A stretch of DNA of 64,000 nucleotides from Ramlibacter albus (lineage in GTDB: Bacteria > Pseudomonadota > Gammaproteobacteria > Burkholderiales > Burkholderiaceae_C), in the NCBI RefSeq assembly GCF_014297445.1, contig NZ_JACORU010000001.1, positions 1,116,001-1,180,000 on the forward strand, read 5' to 3'. The notes beneath the pieces were generated by a model. It was given only the letters and a program-made list of their open reading frames with translations, was not told where the DNA came from and ran no database searches. The translations under genes were made by a program, and so were the position numbers. Numbering within the stretch: the stretch's first letter is position 1; each line of letters begins with the position of its first letter. Positions 7,071-15,969 of this stretch are shown in pieces.

Positions 7071-8111
7071 ATGCTGCAGCAAGAAACCCTGGAGCCCGCG
7101 TGGCTGGATGCCTTCGAGGCGGTGCTCACGCGCTGCGCCGTCCAACGCGGCGACACGGTCGCCGTGCTTTCCGAATCGCAGAGCCGGCCCGCGCTTGTGG
7201 CGCTGGCCCGTCTCGCAGCCGCCCGGTTGGGCGCGCAGGTGTTCAGTGTCGAAATGCCAAGCTTGTTCAGCAGCGACTTGCCCGTGGCAAGGTCGACCGG
7301 CGCTTCGCCCGTACTGCGCAACATTGCGCCGGTGGTGTCCGCATTGGCCGGCAGCACGCTCGTGGTCGATTGCACCGTTGAAGGCTTGATGCACGCACCT
7401 GAGCTGCCCGCCATCCTCAAGGGCGGCGCGCGTGTCATCTACGTCAGCAACGAACATCCCGAGGCGCTGGTGCGCCTGCTGCCGGACAACACGATCGAGC
7501 CGCTGGTCAAGGACCACGTGAAGCGCCTGCGCGCCGCGAAGCGGATGCGCGTGACCTCCGCGGCCGGCACCGACCTCACCATCTCCCTGCAAGGCGCCGT
7601 GTGCGGCGGCAACTGGGGCTACACCACGCGCCCCGGCACCATGACGCACTGGCCCGGCGGGCTGGCGCTGGCCTTCCCGGCGGCACGCAGCGTCAACGGC
7701 ACGCTGGTGCTGGCCGAAGGCGACGTCAATCTCACCTTCAAGCGCTACCTCGATCGCGCCGTGACGCTTCGCATCGAAGACGACTACGTCACGCGCATCG
7801 AAGGCACGGGCACCGACGCGGACCTCATGCGCAGCTACATCGAGGCGTGGGGCGACCGCGACGCTTACGCGGTCAGCCACGTCGGCTACGGCCTGAACGC
7901 GAAGGCGCGCTGGGACAGCATGGCGATGTACGACAAGCGCGACTTCAACGGCACGGAGCTGCGGGCGTTCGCGGGCAACTTCCTCTACAGCACCGGCGCC
8001 AACGAAGTGGCCGGGCGGCACACGCTCGGGCACTTCGATTTGCCGCTGCGCAACTGCACCGTGCAGCTCGATGGCGCGACGGTCGTGGACGCGGGCAAGG
8101 TGGTGGCATGA
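7071..8111 (+). CDS. nicX: 2,5-dihydroxypyridine 5,6-dioxygenase-like protein (NicX family)
   Basis: A 346-residue protein strongly resembling remembered NicX of Pseudomonas putida: THWPGGLALAFP, SHVGYGLNAKARWDSMAMYDKRD, GNFLYSTGANEV and GHFDLPLRNC all align with its blocks. The iron-ligand residues of that family are present here as His270, His321 and Asp323. NicX opens the ring of 2,5-dihydroxypyridine to N-formylmaleamate in nicotinate degradation. The ATG at 7071 was chosen because the upstream ATG at 7044 lies inside the palindrome and before the -10. The next gene overlaps by ATGA. The real substrate may differ, since other nic genes are not in the window. Confidence 0.8.
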   Translation: MLQQETLEPAWLDAFEAVLTRCAVQRGDTVAVLSESQSRPALVALARLAAARLGAQVFSVEMPSLFSSDLPVARSTGASPVLRNIAPVVSALAGSTLVVDCTVEGLMHAPELPAILKGGARVIYVSNEHPEALVRLLPDNTIEPLVKDHVKRLRAAKRMRVTSAAGTDLTISLQGAVCGGNWGYTTRPGTMTHWPGGLALAFPAARSVNGTLVLAEGDVNLTFKRYLDRAVTLRIEDDYVTRIEGTGTDADLMRSYIEAWGDRDAYAVSHVGYGLNAKARWDSMAMYDKRDFNGTELRAFAGNFLYSTGANEVAGRHTLGHFDLPLRNCTVQLDGATVVDAGKVVA

Positions 8112-8893
8112 CATCGATCCCCGCTTTCACCGCACTGGGCGGCGGCCCCACCATCCTGATGCTGCACGGCATCGGCGGCGGCCACCTCTCCTTCGCGCCG
8201 CAGGTGGAGACCTTCGCGGGCTCCGGCTACCGCGCCGTCGCGTGGGACATGCCGGGCTATGGCCACAGTGCGCCGATCGAGCCCTACACCTTCAAGGGGC
8301 TGGCGCAAAGCTGCATCGCCTTGATCGAAAGCCTCAAGTGCACCGGCGTCACGCTCATCGGCCACAGCATGGGCGGCATGGTCGCGCAGGAGGTGGTCGC
8401 GCGCCGGCCGGAGCTGGTGAGCCGGCTCGTGCTGTGCGGTACCTCGCCCTCGTTCGGCAAGCCGGACGGCGACTGGCAGCGCGAATTCATCTCGCAGCGC
8501 ACCGCACCGCTCGATGCCGGCAAGAGCATGGCGGAACTCGCGGAAACGCTGGTGCCGCAGATGGTCGGCCCGGGCTCCTTGCCCGAGGGCGTGCGCCTCG
8601 CGACGCACTGCATGGGGCAGGTGCCCGCCGCGACCTATCGGCGTGCGCTGGAATGCATCGTGACCTTCGACCGCCGCGAGAGCCTTGCGAGCATCCATGT
8701 GCCCACGCTGCTGATCGCGGGTGAGCAGGACCGCAATGCGCCCCCTGCCGTCATGAAGAAGATGGCCGACCGGATCGCCGGCAGCACCTACATCGAGATG
8801 AAGGGCATCGGCCACCTGCAGAACCTGGAGGCGCCGGACGAATTCGACGGGCTCGTGCTCAATTTCCTGGCGCTGCCCCGGCATCTTCACTAG
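8108..8893 (+). CDS. Alpha/beta hydrolase, candidate N-formylmaleamate deformylase
   Basis: A 261-residue alpha/beta hydrolase. The oxyanion-hole region is HGIGGGH, the nucleophile elbow is GHSMGG (Ser87), and the acid and base are likely the Asp in GEQDRNAP and the His in GIGHLQNLEAP. The ATG overlaps the nicX-like stop, so the two are translationally coupled. In nicotinate degradation the step after NicX is hydrolysis of N-formylmaleamate by NicD, also an alpha/beta hydrolase, so this is a good candidate by position. Sequence alone would equally allow an enol-lactonase or C-C hydrolase, and similarity to remembered NicD is not close. Confidence 0.85.
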   Translation: MTSIPAFTALGGGPTILMLHGIGGGHLSFAPQVETFAGSGYRAVAWDMPGYGHSAPIEPYTFKGLAQSCIALIESLKCTGVTLIGHSMGGMVAQEVVARRPELVSRLVLCGTSPSFGKPDGDWQREFISQRTAPLDAGKSMAELAETLVPQMVGPGSLPEGVRLATHCMGQVPAATYRRALECIVTFDRRESLASIHVPTLLIAGEQDRNAPPAVMKKMADRIAGSTYIEMKGIGHLQNLEAPDEFDGLVLNFLALPRHLH

Positions 8894-8914
8894 CTTCACT
8901 GGAGGAGAGCGGAC

Positions 8915-10126
8915 ATGGGTCGAATCGCAACCGCAGTCCTGCTGGCGCTGCTGTGCGGCGCGGCGCAGTCGGAGCCGGACGAGGTCATCCTCGGCAAGCC
9001 GCTGGGCTACCCGGTGGCGGCCGACTGGTACAGCAACCCCAACCGCGTGGGCTCCTGGTCCGCGATGCACAAGGTGCCCGGCGTGCGCACGCGCGTCGTC
9101 TCCGCCGGCAGCGAAGTGCAGCCGTTGCGCGTGGCGGCGCAACCGGCGGCGATCAGGTACCGCTTCAACAATGTCGAGTACACGCTCGACGACTACCTCG
9201 AGCGGCAGCGCGTCACCGGCCTCATCGTGATGAAGGACGGCGAGATCGTCGTCGAGCGCTACCGCTACGGCCGCACGCCCGACGCGCGCTTCCTGTCGTT
9301 CTCCATGGCCAAGAGCGTCACCTCGCTGCTCGTGGGCATGGCGCTGGAGCGCGGCCTCATCGCGTCGCTCGACGACCCGGCGGCGAAGTACGCACGCGAG
9401 CTCGAAGGCAGCCCCTACGGCGCGACCACCGTGCGGCAGCTGCTGCGCATGTCGTCCGGACTCGTGTTCACCGAGCGCTACGACGGCGCCGACGACGTCG
9501 CCCGCATGGTGGGCGCCTTCAACCACGGCGGCGTCACCTCCGTGTTGAAGTCGATCACGGCCCGGCATTCCGCGGCCGGCGAGAAGTTCGTGTACGCCAG
9601 CGGCGAGACGCAGGTGCTCGGCCGCGTCCTCAAGGGCGCGACCGGCAAGAACCTCTCGCAGCTCACGCAGGAGTGGTTGTGGCAGCCGCTTGGCGCCGAA
9701 CGCGATGCGCTGTGGATGACCGACACCGACGGCAACGAAGGCGCGTTCGCGTATTTCAATGCCAGCCTGCGCGACTGGGCGCGCCTCGGCTTGATGCTCG
9801 CGCGCGACGGGCGCGTGGGCGACAAGGCCCTCATCTCACGCGAGTACCTGCTCGACGCCACGGACCTCGCGCGCCAGCCCGCGGCTTTCCAGCCCGGCAA
9901 GGCGACGCCTTTTGCCGGGTACGGCTACCAGTTCTGGCTGCTGCCGCTGCGCGAGCGGACGTTCGCTATGTGGGGTGTGCACGGGCAGGGGCTGTTCGTG
10001 CAGCCGGCGACGGGGATCGTGATGGTCCACACCGCCGCTTTCCTGCAGGCGCGGGACGACGCGAACATCGAGCGCGCGTTCTTCTGGTACGGCGTTCTCC
10101 GGTCGCTCGGCGGTCGCACGGACTGA
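8915..10126 (+). CDS. Exported serine hydrolase of the beta-lactamase/class C family
   Basis: A 403-residue protein with a short signal peptide (MGRIATAVLLALLCGAAQS). The SxxK catalytic tetrad is SMAK (Ser130, Lys133), the YxS-type motif is YASGE around residue 226, and HGQG near the C-terminus replaces the KTG box. This pattern is shared with 6-aminohexanoate-dimer hydrolase and esterase-type members, which cleave amides or esters rather than beta-lactams. GGAGGAG precedes the ATG. It follows the hydrolase by 21 bases and probably belongs to the same transcript. Its substrate is unknown; a periplasmic amide or ester feeding the cluster is one possibility. Confidence 0.85.
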   Translation: MGRIATAVLLALLCGAAQSEPDEVILGKPLGYPVAADWYSNPNRVGSWSAMHKVPGVRTRVVSAGSEVQPLRVAAQPAAIRYRFNNVEYTLDDYLERQRVTGLIVMKDGEIVVERYRYGRTPDARFLSFSMAKSVTSLLVGMALERGLIASLDDPAAKYARELEGSPYGATTVRQLLRMSSGLVFTERYDGADDVARMVGAFNHGGVTSVLKSITARHSAAGEKFVYASGETQVLGRVLKGATGKNLSQLTQEWLWQPLGAERDALWMTDTDGNEGAFAYFNASLRDWARLGLMLARDGRVGDKALISREYLLDATDLARQPAAFQPGKATPFAGYGYQFWLLPLRERTFAMWGVHGQGLFVQPATGIVMVHTAAFLQARDDANIERAFFWYGVLRSLGGRTD

Positions 10127-10140
10127 TTGCAAGGAGCTCC

Positions 10141-11397
10141 ATGGACGCATTGCCCCAACTCGGCTTCACGCCCGCCGTCGGCGACCACGCTTTCACGCCG
10201 AAACAGCGCGAGCTGCTGTCGGTCGCACGCGAACTGGGCACGACGAAGTTCGCGCCACGCGCCGCGAAGTGGGACGAGGAGGCGAGCTTCCCCTTTGCCA
10301 ACTACGACGACCTGCGGGGTGCCGGGTTCCTCGCTCTGTGCGTGCCGAAGGAGCACGGCGGCCTCGGCGCCGACTACGCCACCTACATGATGGTCGCCGC
10401 CGAGATCGGCCGCTACTGCGGCGCGACGGCGCTCACGTACAACATGCACATCTGCTCGACGATGTGGACCGGCGTGCTCGCGGACGGCATCCCGATGACC
10501 GAGGCGCAGCGCGCGGAGCACGCGAAGCGCCGCGAGCTGCACTTCGCTCGCGTCGTGAACGACGGCGCCATCTATGCGCAGCCGTTCTCCGAAGGCAGCG
10601 CCGCGGCTGCGGGCCGCGCGCCCTTCGGCACCACGGCGCGGAAGGTGGACGGCGGCTGGGTCGTCAACGGCCGCAAGATCTTCGCGTCGCTCTCCGGCGC
10701 GGCGGACTACTACGGCGTGCTTTGCACCGAGGACAAGGGCGACCAGCACCCCGATGCGCGCGACACGCTCTACCTCGCCGTGCCGGCGAAGAGCGAAGGC
10801 TTCTCGATCAGCGGCGAATGGGACCCGCTGGGCATGCGCGGCACGGTCAGCCGCAACCTGCTGTTCAAGGACGTGTTCGTCGCCGACGACGAGCAGCTCA
10901 TGCCGCGCGGCGTGTACTTCAAGGGCGCGCAGACCTGGCCGGCGATGTTCTTCACGCTCGCGCCCACGTACCTCGGCATTGCCAACGCGGCCTACGATTT
11001 CACGGTGCAGTACCTGCGCGGCGAGGTGCCCGGCGAGCCGCCGGTCAAGCGCCGGATGTACCCGACCAAGCAGGTGGCGGTGGCCCAGATGCGCATCCAG
11101 CTCGAACAGATGCGTGCGATATTCCTGCGCGCCGTCATGGAAGCGAAGCCCAACCCGTCTCGGGACGAGCGCATGCGGCTTTATGCCGCACACTACACCG
11201 TCATGGAAGGCGCCAACGACATTGCCCGGCTGGCCATCCGCACCTGCGGAGGGCAGAGCATGATGAAGCACCTGCCGCTGGAGCGCCTGTACCGCGACAG
11301 CCGCTGCGGCTCGCTCATGCTGCCGTGGACCGCCGAGCTCGTGCTGGACCGCATGGGCCGCGAGGCGCTGTACGAGCCGGGAGAGAAGGACGAATGA
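10141..11397 (+). CDS. Acyl-CoA dehydrogenase family protein
   Basis: A 418-residue flavoprotein of the acyl-CoA dehydrogenase superfamily. Visible parts are the N-terminal helical domain (CVPKEHGGLGADYATYMMVAAEIGRYCG), the middle beta domain (GGWVVNGRKIFASLSGAADYY) and the C-terminal domain (IRTCGGQSMMKHLPLERLYRDSRCGSLMLPW). AAGGAG lies a few bases before the ATG at 10141. It would oxidise an acyl-CoA or similar acyl substrate; members of this branch also act as flavin-dependent monooxygenases or nitroalkane oxidases. It sits in the plus-strand run after the nicX-like gene. The next gene overlaps by ATGA. Confidence 0.88.
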   Translation: MDALPQLGFTPAVGDHAFTPKQRELLSVARELGTTKFAPRAAKWDEEASFPFANYDDLRGAGFLALCVPKEHGGLGADYATYMMVAAEIGRYCGATALTYNMHICSTMWTGVLADGIPMTEAQRAEHAKRRELHFARVVNDGAIYAQPFSEGSAAAAGRAPFGTTARKVDGGWVVNGRKIFASLSGAADYYGVLCTEDKGDQHPDARDTLYLAVPAKSEGFSISGEWDPLGMRGTVSRNLLFKDVFVADDEQLMPRGVYFKGAQTWPAMFFTLAPTYLGIANAAYDFTVQYLRGEVPGEPPVKRRMYPTKQVAVAQMRIQLEQMRAIFLRAVMEAKPNPSRDERMRLYAAHYTVMEGANDIARLAIRTCGGQSMMKHLPLERLYRDSRCGSLMLPWTAELVLDRMGREALYEPGEKDE

Positions 11398-12236
11398 AGG
11401 GGTTGGCGCCCGGACACTGGCTCGCCGTGGCGGCGCTGTGCGCGGCGCCGCTGGCGCACGCGTCGAAGGCGTGCGACGTGTTCGTGGGCAAGCTGCCCAA
11501 CGTCACGCGGGCGCTGTGCGAGTCCGCCGAGCTGGCCGAAGGCCCGGCGAAGTCCGTCAAGGGCGTGCCGCTCTTCGTGCGCGACGTGAAGGAAGAGAAC
11601 GCGAAGCTGCGCGTGCTGGTGATCGGCGCGATCCACGGGGACGAGCTGTCGTCCGCTTCGCTGGCGCTGCACTGGATCCGCCTGGCCGCCGAGGAAAAGC
11701 TGGAGTTGCCGCAGGCGGTGCACTGGCGCTTCGTGCCCGCTGTCAACCCGGACGGGCTGCTGGCGCACCCGCCCCGGCGCACCAATGCCAATGGTGTCGA
11801 CCTCAACCGCAATTTCGCCACGCCCAACTGGGCGCGCGACGCGGCCATCTACTGGGAGCAGCGCACCCGCAAGGACCCGCGCCGCTGGCCCGGCCCGAAG
11901 GCGCTGTCGGAGCCGGAGTCGCGCTACGTGCACGACCAGATGCAGCAGTTCAAGCCGCACCTGATCGTGGCGATCCATGCGCCGTACGGCGTGCTCGACT
12001 TCGACGGGCCCTCCGTGCCGCCGTCCAAGCTGGGGCGTCTGTACCTGGACCAGGTGGGCATCTTCCCGGGGTCGCTGGGCAACTACGGCGGCGTGCACAA
12101 GGGCGTGCCGGTCGTGACGATCGAGCTGCCCAACGCCATGCGTACGCCGCTGGATGCCGAGATGCGGCAGATGTGGGTGGACCTGGCGCGGTGGATGGCC
12201 GCCAAGCTCTCGGCGGAGGCGGGTTCGCAGCGCTGA
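11394..12236 (+). CDS. M14-family zinc carboxypeptidase/amidase with signal peptide
   Basis: A 280-residue protein with an N-terminal signal peptide (MKGLAPGHWLAVAALCAAPLAHA). Zinc ligands of the M14 family are visible: His and Glu in IHGDE, and the later His in VAIHAP. DLNRNF is the substrate-binding Asn-Arg motif and TIELP carries the catalytic Glu. It resembles the murein peptide amidase MpaA in length and motifs. The ATG overlaps the stop of the acyl-CoA dehydrogenase. Its role in the cluster is unclear; it may trim peptide or amide substrates in the periplasm. Confidence 0.85.
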   Translation: MKGLAPGHWLAVAALCAAPLAHASKACDVFVGKLPNVTRALCESAELAEGPAKSVKGVPLFVRDVKEENAKLRVLVIGAIHGDELSSASLALHWIRLAAEEKLELPQAVHWRFVPAVNPDGLLAHPPRRTNANGVDLNRNFATPNWARDAAIYWEQRTRKDPRRWPGPKALSEPESRYVHDQMQQFKPHLIVAIHAPYGVLDFDGPSVPPSKLGRLYLDQVGIFPGSLGNYGGVHKGVPVVTIELPNAMRTPLDAEMRQMWVDLARWMAAKLSAEAGSQR

Positions 12237-12273
12237 CTGCACGTTCGCTGGAAATCAGCGATAGTGCGGCTCC

Positions 12274-14595
12274 ATGAACGAAGTCATTGCGCAGCGTTTC
12301 GGCAGCGGCCAGGCCGTTCGCCGCATCGAGGACGACGTCCTCCTCCAGGGCCACGGCCAGTACACCGACGACGCGGCACCCGCGGGCCAGTTGCGTGTGG
12401 TGTTCGTGCGATCGCCTTATCCACATGCCCGCATCACGTCGATCGACACGGCGAATGCCAGGTCCATGCCCGGCGTGGCGGCGGTGTTGACCGGTGCCGA
12501 ACTGGTCGCGGCGGGCGTGAAGCCGATCCCCGGCACAGCGGGCTTTCGGCGCGCCGACGGCAAGCCTGGCGTCAGCGCGCCGCGGCGCCCGCTCGCGCAC
12601 GAGCGCGTGCGCTTCGTGGGCGAGCCGGTCGCGGTGGTCGTCGCCGACACGCTGCAGCAGGCGCGTGATGCCGCGGAGGCGGTGTGGGTGGAGTACGAGG
12701 AGCTGCCTTCGGTCACCAACGCGCAGGACGCGACGAAGGGCGACGCGCCCGCGCTGACGGATGAGGCGCCCGACAACATTGCCTGCGAGATGCGCCACGG
12801 CAGCGCGGACAAGACCGATGCCGCGTTCGCGCAGGCCGCGCAGGTGGTCAAGCTCGTCGTGCACAACCAGCGGCTGGCGCCGCTGTCGATCGAGCCGCGC
12901 GCGGTGCTGGCATGGATGGCCGACGATGGCCGCCTGACGATCCGCATGAGCACGCAGATGCCTTCGGGCGTGCGCAACACGCTCTGCGATGCCGTGCTGG
13001 GCCTGCCCAAGGAGCAGGTGCGCGTGATCGTGGCGGACGTCGGCGGCGGCTTCGGCATGAAGACGGGGCTGTATCCCGAAGATGCGGTGGTCGCGTACTG
13101 CGCGAAGCAGCTCAACCGGCCGGTGAAGTGGGCGGCGGACCGCAGCGAGGACTTCCTCTCCGCCACGCACGGCCGCGACGTCACGCAGCACGCCGAGCTC
13201 GCGCTCGACGCGCAGGGCGCGATCCTCGGCATGCGCCTGCGCGGCATGGCGAACGTCGGCGCGTATGCCACCGGGACCAACACGGCGATCCCGCTGATGA
13301 TCGGGCCGTGGGTGCAGACGAGCGTGTACCACGTGCCCGTCATCGACTTCCACTTCAAGGCCGTGATGACCAACTGCGCGCCCATCGGTGCGTATCGCGG
13401 CGCGGGGCGCCCCGAGTCCATCTACCTCATGGAGCGGCTGATGGACGAGGCGGCGCGCCAGACCGGCATCGACCGCGTCGAGCTGCGCCGCCGCAACTTC
13501 GTGCGACCGGAGCAAATGCCCTACAAGAACCCCATGGGGCAGGTGTACGACGTGGGCGAGTTCGAGAAGATCATGGAAGAGGGGCTGGCGCTCGCGGACT
13601 GGTCGGGCTTCGAAGCGCGCGCGGCGCAGAGCAAGGCGCGCGGCAAGGTTCGCGGGCTGGGGCTCGCGACCTTCCTCGAGTGGACCGGCGGCAACGCGCT
13701 GGAAGAGCGCGTGACCGTCACGGTGCGTGCCGACGGCGTGATCGAGGCCTACTCGGCGGTCAACGCGATGGGGCAGGGCATCGCCACCACGCTCGCGCAA
13801 CTCGTCGTGGACGTGTTCGGCGTCACGATGGACAAGGTGAAGGTGGTGCTGGGCGACACGGACCGCGGCGACGGCTTCGGCAGCGCGGGCTCACGCTCGC
13901 TGTTCACCGGTGGCTCGGCGCTGCGCGTCGGCGCGGAGAAGACGCTGGAGAAGTCGCGTGAGCTCGCCGCGCAGGCGCTCGAGGCGAGCGCGCAGGACCT
14001 CGACTATGCGTCGGGCCGATTCACGGTGAAGGGCACGGACCTGTCGATCGACTTGTTCGATGTCGCCGGCAAGCAGCCCGATCAGCGCATCCACATCGAC
14101 AGCACGACAGCAGTCTCCGGCCCGAGCTGGCCCAATGGCTGCCACGTCAGTGAAGTGGAGCTCGACCCCGACACCGGCGAAGTGAGCGTCGTCGCCTATT
14201 CGAGCATGAACGACGTGGGCCGCGTGGTGAACCCGATGATCGTGCGCGGCCAGCTCGATGGCGGCGCGATCCAGGGCATCGGCCAGGCGCTGTGCGAGCA
14301 GGTGGTGTACGACGCGGAGAGCGGCCAGCTGCTCACCGGCAGCCTGATGGACTACGCGGCGCCGCGCGCGGATGCGGTGGAGTGCGAGTTCCGCACGGAG
14401 ATGGACCAGACGGTGCCCTGCAAGAACAACCCGCTGGGTGTGAAGGGCGTCGGCGAACTGGGCACGATCGGCGCGACGCCTTGTATCGTGAATGCCGTGG
14501 CAGATGCAGTCGCGCGCGCAGGGTTCCCCCAGCGCGCGCGTGACCTGCAGATGCCGCTTACGCCGGCGACAGTGTGGGCTGCCCTGCGGCCTTAG
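12274..14595 (+). CDS. Xanthine dehydrogenase-family molybdopterin-binding subunit (form-II CoxL-like)
   Basis: A 773-residue large subunit of the molybdenum hydroxylase superfamily. GQYTDD and VRSPYPHARI mark the N-terminal domain, GGGFGMK a molybdopterin-binding block, AYRGAGR (373-379) the active-site loop, and GVKGVGELGTIG contains the catalytic Glu. The AYRGAGR loop is that of form-II CoxL proteins, whose substrates are mostly unknown, not the AYXCSFR loop of true carbon monoxide dehydrogenase. Iron-sulfur and FAD subunits normally encoded beside it are absent here. It starts 37 bases after the M14 gene and may hydroxylate an aromatic or aldehyde substrate of the cluster. Its end overlaps the convergent dadA gene. 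Confidence 0.9.
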   Translation: MNEVIAQRFGSGQAVRRIEDDVLLQGHGQYTDDAAPAGQLRVVFVRSPYPHARITSIDTANARSMPGVAAVLTGAELVAAGVKPIPGTAGFRRADGKPGVSAPRRPLAHERVRFVGEPVAVVVADTLQQARDAAEAVWVEYEELPSVTNAQDATKGDAPALTDEAPDNIACEMRHGSADKTDAAFAQAAQVVKLVVHNQRLAPLSIEPRAVLAWMADDGRLTIRMSTQMPSGVRNTLCDAVLGLPKEQVRVIVADVGGGFGMKTGLYPEDAVVAYCAKQLNRPVKWAADRSEDFLSATHGRDVTQHAELALDAQGAILGMRLRGMANVGAYATGTNTAIPLMIGPWVQTSVYHVPVIDFHFKAVMTNCAPIGAYRGAGRPESIYLMERLMDEAARQTGIDRVELRRRNFVRPEQMPYKNPMGQVYDVGEFEKIMEEGLALADWSGFEARAAQSKARGKVRGLGLATFLEWTGGNALEERVTVTVRADGVIEAYSAVNAMGQGIATTLAQLVVDVFGVTMDKVKVVLGDTDRGDGFGSAGSRSLFTGGSALRVGAEKTLEKSRELAAQALEASAQDLDYASGRFTVKGTDLSIDLFDVAGKQPDQRIHIDSTTAVSGPSWPNGCHVSEVELDPDTGEVSVVAYSSMNDVGRVVNPMIVRGQLDGGAIQGIGQALCEQVVYDAESGQLLTGSLMDYAAPRADAVECEFRTEMDQTVPCKNNPLGVKGVGELGTIGATPCIVNAVADAVARAGFPQRARDLQMPLTPATVWAALRP

Positions 14596-15892
14596 GCGCG
14601 TCGAAGCCGTAGAACCTGAACGCGCCCATGTTCGGCGCGCGGCCGCTGATCAGCTCCGCCATCGCCTTGCCGGAGCCGGCGCCGTGGGTCCAGCCCAGCG
14701 TGCCGTGGCCGGCGTTCACCCACAGGCCGGCCACCTTCGTGCGGCCGATGTACGGGATGTTGGTCGGCGTCGCGGGGCGCAGGCCGGTCCAGAAGCGCGG
14801 ATTGCCGCCTTCTTCTTCCGTGCGCGTGTCGCACACGCCGGGCAGCACCGCCTCGATGCGCTGGGCCAGCATGCGGCAGCGAGCTTTCGCCAGCTCCGTG
14901 TCGAGCGTGAGCTTGTAGCCCGCCACTTCGATCGTGCCCGCCACGCGCAGCTCGTCGCCGAGGCGGCTCATCGCGATCTTCAGCTCGTCGTCGATCGTGC
15001 TCACGAACGGCGCGAGCTCGGGCTTCTTCAGCTTGAACGTGGCGCTGTAGCCTTTGCCGGGGTAGATCGGCAGGTTGACGCCCACCGTGCGCAGCAGCGG
15101 CGCGGTGAACGAACCCATGGCCACGACCACTTCGTCGGCCACCAGGCGCGTGAGCTTGCCGGTCGCCTTGTCCTTCACGTGCACGGCGCGCACGGCGCCG
15201 CCGGCCTTCTCGAGCCGTTCGATGTCGTGGCTGTACAGGAAGCGCACGCCCTTGCCGGCGCAGCGCTCGGCCAGCGCCTGCGTGAACACGCGCGCGTCGC
15301 CGCTCTCGTCGCTGGCGGTGTAGGTGCCGCCGACGATGCGGTGCGCGAACGACTTGAACGCGGGCTCGATCTTGAACAGCTCTTCCTTGCTCACCACTTT
15401 GCGGTCGACACCGTACTTGCGCATGAGCGCGGCGGCTTCGCCGGCGGACTCGAAGCTCTTCTCGTCGGTGTAGTAGTGGGCGATGCCGCGCTCGAGGCGG
15501 TTGTATTCGATGCCGGTGGCGCGGACCACGTCCTTCAGGGCGGCGTGGCTGTAGTTGCCGAGGGCCACGAGCTGCTCGACGTTGCGCTCGAACGCGCCGT
15601 CATGGCACTGGCTGAGGAACTGCAGGCCCCAGCGCCATTGCTGCCAGTCGAACTGCGGGCGGAAGAGCAGGGGCGCGTCGTTGCGGAACATCCACTTCAC
15701 GAGCTTGGCCGGCGCATGCTTGTTGGCCCACGGCTCGCAGTAGCTCACCGAGATCTGCGCCGCGTTGGCGAAGCTGGTTTCCAGGGCCGCGCCGGGCTGG
15801 CGGTCGACCACGGTCACGTCGTGGCCGCGTTCAGCCAGGTGGTAGGCGGTGCTGATGCCGATGATGCCGGCGCCGAGGACAAGGATCTGCAT
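14558..15892 (-). CDS. dadA: D-amino acid dehydrogenase small subunit
   Basis: A 444-residue FAD enzyme beginning MQILVLGAGIIGISTAYHLA, with the dinucleotide motif GAGIIG and the family block SYCEPWANKHAP. The C-terminal GLRPATPTNIPYIGRT and GHGTLGWTHGAGSG are typical DadA segments. DadA oxidises D-amino acids such as D-alanine to 2-oxoacids at the inner membrane, passing electrons to quinone. It is divergent from the ArgP-type regulator, which may control it. Its end overlaps the CoxL-like gene by 38 bases. An alanine racemase is also in the window, but 38 kb away. Confidence 0.93.
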   Translation of the reverse strand: MQILVLGAGIIGISTAYHLAERGHDVTVVDRQPGAALETSFANAAQISVSYCEPWANKHAPAKLVKWMFRNDAPLLFRPQFDWQQWRWGLQFLSQCHDGAFERNVEQLVALGNYSHAALKDVVRATGIEYNRLERGIAHYYTDEKSFESAGEAAALMRKYGVDRKVVSKEELFKIEPAFKSFAHRIVGGTYTASDESGDARVFTQALAERCAGKGVRFLYSHDIERLEKAGGAVRAVHVKDKATGKLTRLVADEVVVAMGSFTAPLLRTVGVNLPIYPGKGYSATFKLKKPELAPFVSTIDDELKIAMSRLGDELRVAGTIEVAGYKLTLDTELAKARCRMLAQRIEAVLPGVCDTRTEEEGGNPRFWTGLRPATPTNIPYIGRTKVAGLWVNAGHGTLGWTHGAGSGKAMAELISGRAPNMGAFRFYGFDAPKAAGQPTLSPA

Positions 15893-15969
15893 AGGCCGGA
15901 AGTTTGCGACGCCTTGCGCCTCTTGAAAAGGAAAATTAAACTCTCTGCGAAATTATCAGGACAGCTTAT

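Noticed and set aside
8953..10140. N-terminal extension of the acyl-CoA dehydrogenase frame
   Set aside because: It is the out-of-frame reading of the serine hydrolase gene; the real start at 10141 has a good ribosome site.
12274..14595. True carbon monoxide dehydrogenase
   Set aside because: The active-site loop is AYRGAGR, not AYXCSFR, and the S and M subunits are missing.
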